A stretch of 64,000 nucleotides of DNA, from NCBI GenBank assembly GCA_025531455.1, contig JAMYHL010000036.1:62001-126000 (forward strand), read 5' to 3'. Numbering within the stretch: position 1 is the first letter of the stretch; the number at the start of each line of letters is the position of its first letter. The position numbers were made by a program, and so were the translations under genes. Under the pieces are notes generated by a model. It had not been told where the DNA came from. It saw only the letters and a program-made list of their open reading frames with translations, and did no database searches. Positions 1 through 9,283 of this stretch are shown here, one piece after another. Origin of the DNA: Apiotrichum sp. Y4204 (taxonomy: Eukaryota; Basidiomycota; Tremellomycetes; Trichosporonales; Trichosporonaceae).

Positions 1-521
1 ACGAGCTCGAGGCCGTCGGTTTCGAGGTTAAGAGCGTCGACGTCTTCGGTGTCCACTACGCCGCCACCATCCACCGCTGGTACAAGAACTGGCTCTCAAA
101 CAAGGAGGCCATCGAGGCCAAGTACGGCCCCAGGTGGTTCCGTATCTGGAGCTACTTCCTCGCCTACTCGGTCATTGTCGCCCGCCAGGGTGGCTCGTCG
201 GTGTTCCAGATCGTTCTCCACAAGAACCTCAACGGCTTCCACCGTGTCGAGGGCGTCCCGACCCACGCCTCTACCCAGCTCCCTCGCACGCGCAAGTTTG
301 AGCCTGTCGCCGCGACCGAGGGCTGGTGGCCCAACTACAACAAGGGTGCCGCTGCTGCCCCTGCTGCGCTGACTGCCGCCGCCTCGGCCGCGCCTGTCGC
401 TTCGGTGCCCGTGACCGCCACCCAGTCGCACCCCACCGTCCTTCCCGCCGCGCCGCTCCCGGCCGTCCCGGTGCCCAGCGCCGCCCCCGCTGTGCCCGAG
501 CACATTGGTGAGGCCATCTAA
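1..521 (+). CDS. MTS1: Sphingolipid C9-methyltransferase, C-terminal part (5' end outside window)
   Basis: The reading frame runs from base 3 to the TAA at 519-521 and is cut at its 5' end by the window edge. The visible part matches the C-terminal region of the fungal cyclopropane-fatty-acid-synthase-like enzymes that methylate C9 of the sphingoid base of glucosylceramide, using S-adenosylmethionine at ER or Golgi membranes. Recognisable stretches are VHYAATIHRWYKNWL, WFRIWSYFLAYS and the closing LHKNLNGFHRV. The SAM-binding core lies upstream of the window. After residue about 110 of the visible part the protein ends in an Ala/Pro-rich tail of about 55 residues that looks disordered and is probably lineage-specific. 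The family call is firm; the tail's role is unknown. Confidence 0.9.
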   Translation, partial: ELEAVGFEVKSVDVFGVHYAATIHRWYKNWLSNKEAIEAKYGPRWFRIWSYFLAYSVIVARQGGSSVFQIVLHKNLNGFHRVEGVPTHASTQLPRTRKFEPVAATEGWWPNYNKGAAAAPAALTAAASAAPVASVPVTATQSHPTVLPAAPLPAVPVPSAAPAVPEHIGEAI

Positions 522-1122
522 GAGCCTCCCCGCGTGTGCCACCCGCGCCTCATCTCCGACCTCCCCTCCCCCATTCCTCCTCTTGAGTGCTCTACCGTTA
601 TAGACACTGGCCCACGGTATCCCCCAGGCCACTCGATACATCGAAAAGCCACAAATGCATCCGGTTCGGTGCACATGTTTCACTGATACTGATAGCAGCC
701 GCATAGACGTCTCGTGCGTTGCCAGTTTGCCTCACAGGGACATTTGTGGTATTGTATCTGTTTGGGATGACTGGCCCGGATACAGTCGCTGGCAAAAGGA
801 GCGCCAGTCGAAGAGCTGCTGAGCCGCTGATTGCTCTGCGCTCGCTGATTGTTTTGATTGAGCGAAGTGCACTGACCGCTGCCGGGACGGAAAGAATGTG
901 TTTGCTTCTTTTTCATTCTCGATATTCTCACAGTGGACACAGACGTGCGGACGCCACCACTCACCAACACCAACATAAAACATCCTCATCCGTGCATCAT
1001 CCTTTTTTTTCTTCTTATCCTCTTCCCTCCTCGAACACTCCCTAATTTTCAAGCTACCACCACTGTCCCACTCTGCAATTGCCATCTGCCTGCTCTTTCT
1101 TCACAACTGCACATACACCGCC
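522..1122. other. Intergenic: MTS1 3' flank and leader of the next gene
   Basis: No gene is visible in these 601 bases. The last 200 bases before the ATG at 1123 are pyrimidine-rich with runs such as CCTTTTTTTTCTTCTT, as in other 5' leaders of this window, and probably hold the promoter and leader of the 526-aa protein. Confidence 0.5.
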
Positions 1123-2703
1123 ATGCCCCGCCGGAGCCGCTCCACCACCGGACGGAGCCCCACCGGCGCCTCTGTCCCGGCTTCGACCCCGTCGCTGGTC
1201 CCGTCGGCGCGATCATCCGCAACGCCTATTATTGCGACACCCTCTGAGGCGGAACCGTCAGCGACGCCAGGCCCTTCCAATCGTCACCCACCCCGCGCTT
1301 CAGTTACTTCGTCCATAACAGCGTCCACCTCAAACACGAAGAAGGGCCCGCGCCGCTCAGGCCTTTACACGAACAAGAACTGGGCGTACGTCGACGAAGC
1401 CGACGTCCCGCCGCGCCTCAGCGTGTTTGACGAGCCGGTGGAGGTGCAGGTGCCGGAAGGAAGGCGGCCGACGCGGGCGGCGGCGAGGGCGGTGGTGCAG
1501 GCTGCGCAGAAGAAGGACAAGAAGCTCGCTGAACGGCACGCGAAACGGAAGAGGGAGGCGTCCTGTGCGGTGGAAGCCTTTGACGATCCCCAAGACGACA
1601 ATGTTTTTGTCGAGACGTACGACGAGCCCGACGATGACGACTACGATCCTCAGCACGGAGACAAATTGAGCGCCGAAATCGAGCCGGATACTAAAGACGA
1701 CATCGATGCCGGTGACAATCTTGGCGACGACGGGGACGACTGCAAGAAGAAGGACAAGGCGAATAGCGTGGACCCTGATGGCGAACACGAATACAACAGC
1801 GAGGACATGCAAGAGCGGCGTCCGGCCAAGAGACGCCGTACGCGCCGCAACATCGTGCGATCGCCGTCGCCGTCGCCGTGCTCAGACTCTGTCGCGTCGG
1901 CAGACGTCGAGGCGCCACACTTTGATTTTCCAGACGAAGCTCTCGAGCCTCCGACGCATCCAGCGGGGGGTTTGTTTGCTTCGGAGCTGTCTGATACAAC
2001 GCCTCGCACGAATATGCGGACTCTAGGACACGCCAACCCGAACTCCACCATCGACGACGCAACGTACCATGTACTCGGTGAGGTTCCCCCAGACATTTTT
2101 TCACAACTGGTGGTTACCAACCCGTTTACGGCTGAGTATATGGACGTCCCAAATCTTCGGCCATCTGATCTCACCCGCGTTCCCTACCTTTCGCGCGTAC
2201 AGACCATTGACGCCGACATCGCCCGCGTCCTCATCAAATGCGGCAACCCCATTCCGCCGTACTTGTACCAGACGCCGACTCCATGCGCCGCCTGCAAGAT
2301 CCTCCAGGTTCCTTGCGTCTTCCCACCACTTGGAGGCGTTCCGCCCTCAGCCGCAGACGGGACATTTGCCGGTCTCCCTTTGGGTGACTGCTTGGGCTGC
2401 CAAGTCCTCGCTCGGAACTGTCGGCACACGATGGAGCGGGACGGGCGCACCTTTCTTGCCCGGCTGCATGTTCTTGTGTGGTCTACAGCCCAGCACCTGG
2501 GACCCGATGGCGGGTTGTGGTTTGACCCAGGCGCGGACGACTTTGAGGACTTCAGTTGTGACGGCAGCAGTAGTTGCAATGACGGCGAGTACGAGAGCGA
2601 CAGCGGCAGTGAATTAGAACCCGGTTTCAGCGACGGCGACAACGACGGCGCTAGCTACGACGGCGGTGAGGATGAGTGTGGGGATGTTTTATTAGACTTG
2701 TAA
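1123..2703 (+). CDS. Acidic protein with a C-terminal paired CX2CX6C module
   Basis: A single open frame of 526 residues; I do not recognise the family. The N-terminal 120 residues are Ser/Thr/Pro-rich. A basic stretch (about 120-150, with KKDKKLAERHAKRKR) is followed by a strongly acidic middle and a second basic patch, RRPAKRRRTRRN, so a nuclear location is likely. Near the C-terminus are six cysteines, C388, C391, C398, C423, C426 and C433, in the pattern CX2CX6C-24 residues-CX2CX6C. Each half has the spacing of half a fungal Zn2Cys6 cluster, but the linker is longer than usual and the module is C-terminal. The last 60 residues are again acidic. The first ATG in a suitable context was used, and no intron is needed. 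A DNA-binding or transcription role is only an inference. Confidence 0.7.
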   Translation: MPRRSRSTTGRSPTGASVPASTPSLVPSARSSATPIIATPSEAEPSATPGPSNRHPPRASVTSSITASTSNTKKGPRRSGLYTNKNWAYVDEADVPPRLSVFDEPVEVQVPEGRRPTRAAARAVVQAAQKKDKKLAERHAKRKREASCAVEAFDDPQDDNVFVETYDEPDDDDYDPQHGDKLSAEIEPDTKDDIDAGDNLGDDGDDCKKKDKANSVDPDGEHEYNSEDMQERRPAKRRRTRRNIVRSPSPSPCSDSVASADVEAPHFDFPDEALEPPTHPAGGLFASELSDTTPRTNMRTLGHANPNSTIDDATYHVLGEVPPDIFSQLVVTNPFTAEYMDVPNLRPSDLTRVPYLSRVQTIDADIARVLIKCGNPIPPYLYQTPTPCAACKILQVPCVFPPLGGVPPSAADGTFAGLPLGDCLGCQVLARNCRHTMERDGRTFLARLHVLVWSTAQHLGPDGGLWFDPGADDFEDFSCDGSSSCNDGEYESDSGSELEPGFSDGDNDGASYDGGEDECGDVLLDL

Positions 2704-2975
2704 GCCCATGTCATGCTCTGTAACATAGTTAGTCTTCCTTCTGGGGAGCTCGCCATGCAATCAACCTCTAGAGCAACTGTCCGACATCTTAGATATCCCA
2801 TCAACACACAGAGTGCCACTCTTGCAACTTTGCAGGCGACTTTTGTGAGCGGCCACGTGAAATCGCGTCACTTGTGATTTCCGCCTCTCAAGCTCTTGGG
2901 GGTCCCATCTGCACCACAAAATATTTGTTGACGATTCCAGTCATCACAACCACAACAACACTCTCCGCCATCCCA

Positions 2976-4246
2976 ATGCCGCTCCCAACGCCAGAATCGC
3001 TAGGTCTCCCATCACGCCCAGGAGGCGTCGTTCCGTCCGCGCCAGCGACCGCAACATCTTTTACAATGGCTACCGCGAACCCCACATCAACTCCCACAAC
3101 CTCCTCCACCACCACCGCTTCCGATTCTACGACCTGCGCACACTGCTCCACCCCACCGAAATACACCTGCCCGCGGTGCGGGGCGCGAACGTGCTCTCTA
3201 CCATGTGCGCGGGAACACAAGCGGTCTGCGGGGTGCTCGGGCGTGCGGGACCCGGCGGCGTTCGTCCCGCTGAAAAAGATTTCGCAGGGGACATGGGACG
3301 CCGACTATGCGTGGCTCGAGGAGCGCAGGCGGCAGGTCGCCGCGTGGGGCGAGGACGTGACGCCTGACGAGGCTACCCGGGCGGGGATCACTGCGGGACG
3401 AGGGAGGGGTCGGGGCGGGAAAGCTGCTCCGCCGCCGAGACAGCGGAAATCCAAGCTCGACGGGCTCAGGTGGGCCGTGAGCGAGATTGGCGCCGACGTA
3501 GATCTCCTCCCGGACGGCATGGCGCGCCGGCGCACAAACCAGTCGAGCTGGAACCCAAAGTATGTGCCGGCTTGCAGCTTGATCTGCTTGCTTTTGCTGA
3601 CGGCAGATCGCGTGCGCTCAACCTCACCGTGCAGATGCACGTCCACCTCCCGGACGAGCCGCTCGTCTCCCACCCGCGCGTCGGTGTCCTCCCCCGTCCT
3701 GGGAAACCGAGCACGCTGCGCTCTCTCCTTCCCGAGCACTTGAGGGAGAGGACAGATTTGGTCTTCGCACTCCCTTACCACCTACCGCGGTGGCGTGAGC
3801 GGCAGCGCCAACGCGAGGAGCGTGCTGCTGGAGCTGGGGCTGGAGCTGGAGTGCCCGCCGCCACGACCACACCGACAGGAGGACGCCGCTTCTTCCCTCT
3901 CCTCGACCCCGCCGCGCCGCTCGACACAGTCTTCCACGGCACGGCGTTTATCGAGTTTCCGGGCGTGCACGTATGGGCGGCTGTGCCTGAGGACGTTGTG
4001 TTCGTGCCACTGCTGGATACGAAGCGAAAGGCGCCCGAGGAGGAGGAGCTGGAGGCGGAGCAGGGGACGGGAAAGAAGCCGCGGACGGAGGAGCAAGGGG
4101 GCGGGCTTGATGCGCTGGGCGACTATGCGTCCGACAGCGATGACGGAGAGTCAGGGGATGTCGTGCTCTCCCCGCAGATGGCGGCTGCGCTGGGGCAGGC
4201 GCTCGTGGCGGACTTTGGGGAGCCTACGGAGGGAGAGGGATTGTAG
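2976..4246 (+). CDS. BCD1: Box C/D snoRNA protein 1, HIT-type zinc finger
   Basis: Two exons, 2976-3559 and 3607-4246, give 407 residues. BCD1 is an assembly factor for box C/D snoRNPs in the nucleus. A HIT zinc finger is visible: C54, C57, C65, C68, C73, C77, H81 and C87 in the expected spacing. The family signature RRTNQSSWNP follows, and the splice joins it to the conserved strand SRALNLTVQMHVHLP. A family-typical block LRSLLPEHL lies downstream. The C-terminus is acidic. The 47-nt intron ends CTGACGGCAG, the branch/acceptor style of this genome. An upstream ATG at 2874 is in frame, but the residues before MPLPTPESL do not look coding, so 2976 was chosen. The gene lies 272 bases after its upstream neighbour on the same strand. 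Confidence 0.9.
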
Positions 4247-5306
4247 TGTGGTTATGTATGATATTGGTGTTCTGCGGTTCTGCTGCTTCATGCTCTGCAG
4301 GTTCAGGATCTATTCTATTCATCGCATCTATGGGAACGTCTAGAAGTCATGAGCTACCAGAGCCCTCGATGCGACCAGCGCATTTGCCGTCCGATACGTG
4401 CGCGTTCTGTGCAGTCTCGGAGCATCCAGCGCGCGGGGACCGCACAGCAGTTTCGGCGCGGGTCCGGCTCGCAGATTCGGGAACGTGTGGGATATCGGTC
4501 TGCTTGAGTCAATCGGGCAATTGGAGGGCCAGCTCGGGGCGAGAGCTCTGAGTTTCGGAGTTGGACAGTGAGCGCTGCATGGGCGAGTCCTGCTCGCGGG
4601 TCATTCCTGATGACTGTGGTCGAGTCCTACTCGTGTAACGGTGCGGCCTGCGCTGATGGTGAGCACTGGTTGAGTCCTTAGTTGAGTCCTGCTCGGTGGA
4701 GTCTTTTCAGTTGACGTTTATCGAGTCTTGCTCGTAAAACGCTGCGACCTGCGCATGACGAAGCACAGCTCGAGTTTGAGTCCCGCTCTTGGGTAGAGTT
4801 GAGGCCGGCTCGGTGGAGTCCTGCTCCTCGATGTCGAGTCCTGCTCATTTGTGTACGCCGCGCGTCCTGCGTGCGGTTGAGGTGAGCACAGCTCGAGCCT
4901 CGGTGGAGGGTCCTGCTCGTGAGTCGTTTGAGTCCTTGTCACGGCGCCTGTGATGTTCCCAAGCTGGTTCGAGAGGACCAGGGGAAGAGGGGTGGAAATC
5001 GTCTGCTACGCCAGCAAGAGGTTAGATCCAGTACTTCACCGACTGTGCCCCTTGTCTTCAAGAGGGAGGCGTAGCTGTGTCGCTGTCGATATGTCGATTG
5101 CGATGGAATGACGCGCCCCACTGGCAGCCGAGTGACGCTTAGCAGGTGGTAATCTTAACCTGCAAGGCAAACCGGACCGGGCGCATCTTCCCACGCTGAA
5201 GAAACCTCGCCTGGCGAGTATCTTCGTTTCGTGTTCTTCGCTTCGGGTTTTCAACGAGTCGTTATCGAGACAATGGACCTTCACAACACTACGCCCTGCG
5301 CCGGTG
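4247..5306. other. Non-coding spacer carrying the palindrome array
   Basis: No ORF here has coding character. The central part, 4580-4935, is an array of degenerate short palindromes listed separately. The spacer lies between the 3' ends of the convergent genes BCD1 and the small secreted protein. Confidence 0.6.
4580..4935. repeat. Degenerate array of CGAGTCCTGCTCG palindromes in a higher-order unit
   Basis: About nine copies of the imperfect palindrome CGAG-TCCTG-CTCG lie within 340 bases: 4584-4596 (exact), 4621-4633, 4683-4695, 4722-4734, 4777-4789, 4815-4826, 4835-4846, 4906-4919 and a partial copy at 4929. Some copies follow a longer module made of GTGTAACGGTGCGGCCTGCG and GGTGAGCAC. 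This module recurs three times, starting near 4633, 4735 and 4851, so a unit of about 100-117 bases was duplicated and then diverged. The arms of each palindrome are 4 bases (CGAG/CTCG). No ORF explains the pattern. It could be a minisatellite, a binding-site array or a relic of a mobile repeat. Confidence 0.75.
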
Positions 5307-5726
5307 CTACTTCTTGCCCGTGAGCTGGGGGATGTCGGGAATCTTCCTATCGATAATGTACAGTTCCTTGCCGTACCGGCGCATTCCGAAGGCCGCCTTG
5401 CCGTCCTTGGAGCAGTCGTCAAAGATCGTCTTGTAGGACCCCAGGCACGATTCCCACTTTGCGTTTCCGTCAATGGCAACAAGCATGGCCGTCTGGTCCC
5501 CCATCCGCCCGCCCTGCGAGTACGCGTTCAGCTCCGGAAGTGCGCCGGGCACCTTTTCGTGCGTGCCGCCCTTGACGTCCCAGCACATGTCGTGAACGAG
5601 CGGCATGACCTGTTCGACGGTCGCGTCCATTGCCCCCAGGCAGATCGTGCCCTGCTCCAGCATGGCGGGGTTCGCGGCCGGCGCGGCGAGAGCCAAGGGG
5701 AGAAGGAGTAAGAATGAGATTAGCAT
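5307..5726 (-). CDS. Small secreted protein with four cysteines
   Basis: A single exon of 139 residues. The N-terminus MLISFLLLLPLALAAPAANP is a clear signal peptide, with likely cleavage after the Ala-rich stretch near residue 18. The mature part of about 120 residues has four cysteines (contexts ICLG, MCWD, SCLG, DCSK), consistent with two disulfides, and no membrane segment. I do not recognise the family. The long divergent intergenic region upstream suggests individual regulation. Bases 5815-5870, upstream of the start, contain imperfect CACTCAC repeats on the coding strand. A secreted or cell-wall role is inferred from the signal peptide only. Confidence 0.7.
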   Translation of the reverse strand: MLISFLLLLPLALAAPAANPAMLEQGTICLGAMDATVEQVMPLVHDMCWDVKGGTHEKVPGALPELNAYSQGGRMGDQTAMLVAIDGNAKWESCLGSYKTIFDDCSKDGKAAFGMRRYGKELYIIDRKIPDIPQLTGKK

Positions 5727-7946
5727 TGGTTAAAAGTCAGCGGTGAGCGGTGGTCGGCTTCCTTTGAGGTCCTGTAAGTATGGGTTTAGGGATCAGCGGA
5801 TGAGTACGGTATTGTGATGAGTGGGGGTGTGTGAGTGAGCGTGGTGCAAGTGAGTGTGGGTGAGTGTTGGCGTTGAGCAACCAGTGCTTAGTGCCTTGAA
5901 GTGATGTGGTCGTAGAATGGAGAGCTGGGGGAAACGAGGACGCGACCCGACGGGACAGTGGATAATAAGCAATCCTGCAGCCTCCCCGTCGCCGGTCTGG
6001 TACGATCGCAGTCATCCTTCTCCCTCCTCGCAAAGTCACAATGCAGCGCCGCAGGGCTTGCTACAATTCTTCGTCCGCACGCGTGCCTCCTGCCAAGCGC
6101 ACACCTGCCGTCATGTTGCACGATATTGCCGACTGGCGCGTCTGACTGGGTGTCACGAACGGCAACCGCGGGATCCCCCGGTGTCATCTGTCGTGCGTTC
6201 GAGATGAGAGCGCACGCTTGGCACGACACAGCCGGGGCAGCGGCCATTGTTCTCCCAGTCAGCAGATGGAAACGAGCACAAAAGTACCCAGCCGCAATAT
6301 CGCACCGAGGGGTTGTGTGCTCTGCGTGCGATTGCTCGATGGTGGGTGACGAGTCCGACCCTGGTTTGTCTGTCTCCCACAACCACGCCCCTGGCACACC
6401 GGTGCGTGGTGCACAGCTTCCACCTGCGTGAACATGGGATGCACCGGGCGCCGGCGGCCAAACGTATGTAGAATGCAGCGTCTCCGTAATCCTACTCACG
6501 CGCCGCGCATCTTCTAACTGTATGTTGCATGCATCGTTGCGTGTTCATCGTGTTGATACTGAAAGACAAAGGGGACACTGCGCCACTCATTGCCCATCTG
6601 TAGATCTTGCGCTGATCTGCTGATCTGTGTATGCGTCTTGGGCTGATCGCTGTTCCATCTTTGATCCGCTGGTGCCGTGCCTGAGCCCGATTATCGGTTA
6701 ATCTTAAATGGCCCTTCCACATAACCGGGGATTCAGAGTCGCGACAATCGGGACTGCACGAGGGCGCTAGGGCGCGAGAGCGCGAGATCTCCAGATCGGC
6801 GCGCAGTGCTCAAAACACACTAGCCGATCTCGTATTCAATCTCCCAAAACAATCTCCTATTGGATCTTCCTGAAGGATCAGCAGCGTTACGCCTTATCAT
6901 TACAGACGGAATCAAATGGGAGTAACCTAGTGCACACATGCACGAGCCCACCAGGAGCACGCAGAGGAGGGAGAGGGGGAGGGGGTGAATTACGATTGTT
7001 TGATTGTTGTTGGATGTTGATTTCCTATTCCTTTGCTAATCGCTTCTTTTTCGCCGCATCTGGCCGGGGCAATCGCCAGCCATCAGGAGCCATCTAGCCA
7101 GCTGAGAAGGTCATCTCCGTGTACACGGATCCGTGTGTTTCTCCACCACCCGCGCGCGCGTGTCTTCCCTTCCCTTTGCCTCCACCGCCGACGCCGTCGC
7201 CGTCGCCGTTCTACCATCACTCTATCCACTCCATTTACTCCATCTCCACCTCCATCTTCATTCTCTCCCCAGACTATTAGCATTTAGACTTGGTGTTCCT
7301 CTGCTTGCCGTTGCCACTCGTATTCGATTTCATAGTCTCTTCTTTCTTTTAGTCCTCCACGCACGTCCCCCACCCGCCTCCTTGTACGACCCGTAAAGCC
7401 ACGAATTCCCCTTTTCTCTCTGTCTCTCTCTTCTTTTCTGCTTTGGTTTTGCGTTTGGATCCACAATTCATCCGGAGTCATTTTGGAGCCCCTTGTTTAC
7501 ACATATCCACCCCAACATACATCCCATATTCATCCATCCATAGCCACTCCAACGCCCATCGCAAACAGGACCGTCAGCCGTTACTGTTCCTGCTATCGCT
7601 GCCCCTCACCGTGCTCTACCCGCTCTTGTTTATTCCGGGCCCACATCTTTAACCGATCGGCCCATCTTCATCATCGACCGACGAGCCGTCCTCGCCACAT
7701 TGCCCTTTGCTTCCCGAGGTCGCGACAAGGCACACCCCACACACACACCACATCGCCAGATACGCCACACATCTCGTATCTCGACTTGTTCCCGTCTCGT
7801 CCTCTGCACCGACGACGTCACTCCACCACAATCACAACAGGGGATAAGTCGTGCATCCACCACAATTGTGCGACATTGTGCATTCCGCATCCACGGCAAT
7901 CGCACTGCATCTGCACCCGTAGCTGCATCCGTCTCCACACCGCACC
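5727..7946. promoter_or_regulatory. 2.2-kb divergent intergenic region
   Basis: This region separates the start of the secreted protein (minus) from the start of SGF29 (plus). I found no convincing gene. Bases 5815-5870 carry imperfect GTGAGTG repeats. From about 7000 to 7946 the plus strand is strongly pyrimidine-rich (CT and CA tracts), which looks like a long promoter/leader for SGF29. Open frames in this stretch are low-complexity Pro/Ser/His strings without protein character. Confidence 0.45.
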
Positions 7947-8994
7947 ATGTCACGGGCAAAAGTCCTCAACGGCAAACTGGCAGCGTCTGATAACGAGCAG
8001 GGTAAGGATTACCACTTACTTACATGCATACTCACGATGCGTAGAGATGACACAAGTATGGCACAAGCTTGTCGACACGATACGCCTGCTCCCATCGGGG
8101 CGAACAGCGGATGACGATCGTAAGGCGCAGCTGAACGAAAAGGCGACTCTGGATGCCGCGCTTGACCAGCTGTCCTCGTTGCTCGACATGCGGAGAGGTG
8201 GGCGTGGACATACGCCCCGCGTATCTCCAGCGCCTGGGACGGACGGAACCATGACCCCACCAAGCGGCGGGACAAAGCGCAAGCGGCGACCGAGCGTTGG
8301 CTTGGGAGGATCTCCCGCATCGTTGAACGGTAATGACCTTCTGTCTGCCAACTCCATATATTCCAGCAGCGGACGGGGAGGTACGCCGCTACGCGACCTC
8401 GCCAAGCGGCAACGACAGGGAGATACGAGCGATCAACTCCCGCTCCGGGCAGGGCGCAAGGTCGCAGCACGGCCAAAGTCGCATGGCGGCCCACGGGGAC
8501 GTGAGGAGGAGGGAGAGGAGTGGATCCTGGCCAGTGTATCGCGCATGGTCGGTGGGGACAAGTATCGGTATGAAGTGCAGGATGCCGACGACGGCACGAC
8601 GTGGGTCACGACGCTCAAGAGCATTATCCTCCTGCCAGACGCAGACGCGCCGCCCTCAGTCTCGTCGCACCCGAGCAACCTCGAGGACTTTCCCAAGGGT
8701 GCCCAGGTCCTCGGCCTGTACCCCGACACGACGAGTTTCTACCGCGCAACAGTCGTCAGCCCCCCGATTCCGGGCACGGGCATGGGCCGTGGCGTGAGGG
8801 GCGCGTCGGCGCGCACCGAGCCAGGGGCCAAACCCGGCCTGTACCGTCTCTCGTTTGTGGACGACGGGGACAACATCAGCGACGTGGACAAGCATCTTGT
8901 CGTTGCGGTGAGTTGGATGTCGCTGACTCGAAGTCTCTAGCTACGATCTCACTTCGGTTCTCCAGCTGACAAACAGTACCCAGGTGATCGCTAG
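7947..8994 (+). CDS. SGF29: SAGA-associated factor 29, tandem Tudor domain
   Basis: Exons 7947-8001, 8045-8907 and 8977-8994 give 311 residues. SGF29 is the H3K4me2/3 reader of the SAGA/ADA acetyltransferase module. The N-terminal half (residues 20-65) is helical, the middle is basic and disordered, and residues about 178-306 form the double Tudor domain with EEWILASVSRMVGGDKYRYE, VLGLYPDTTSFYRATV and LSFVDDGDN. These blocks hold the aromatic and acidic positions expected of the reader pocket. The 43-nt first intron is clear. The last splice is less sure: the chosen acceptor (CTGACAAACAG) gives a short ending VVAYPGDR, while an acceptor at 8940 or 8965 would change only the last few residues. 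Confidence 0.88.
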
Positions 8995-9283
8995 AGGGTA
9001 TCTTGTACTTGTAGTTTCATCGAGAGCATCGCATTGAGGGGTGTTGCAGTTACAGAGGTAATGAGCGGATATATGCAGTTGATTGGGGCAGGTAGGATGG
9101 GCAGAAAAACAGGATTTGAATAGCTGGATAGACTAGACCGGGTTTCCAACGTGTGTGGGTTTGTTGAGCTCAATTCGATCGACGCCCTGATGCTCGACGC
9201 AAAGTCCAACCCGACAGTCCGCACTGATGTACATCTTATCCTGGCCTCACTCTCATCCTGTTGAACCAGATGCATATCATACA

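Noticed and set aside
4246..4942. ORFs across the palindrome array
   Set aside because: They simply translate the repeat and show no conserved or balanced composition.
5888..6499. 203-codon minus-strand ORF between the secreted protein and SGF29
   Set aside because: No signal, domain or splice logic, and the opposite strand is also open. No support beyond length.
7483..8940. 485-codon open frame running through the SGF29 leader into the gene
   Set aside because: The first 150 codons are Pro/His/Ser/Arg strings from CT-rich leader DNA. A GTAAGG-to-GCGTAG intron and the ATG at 7947 give a normal SGF29 start, so the upstream frame is treated as chance.
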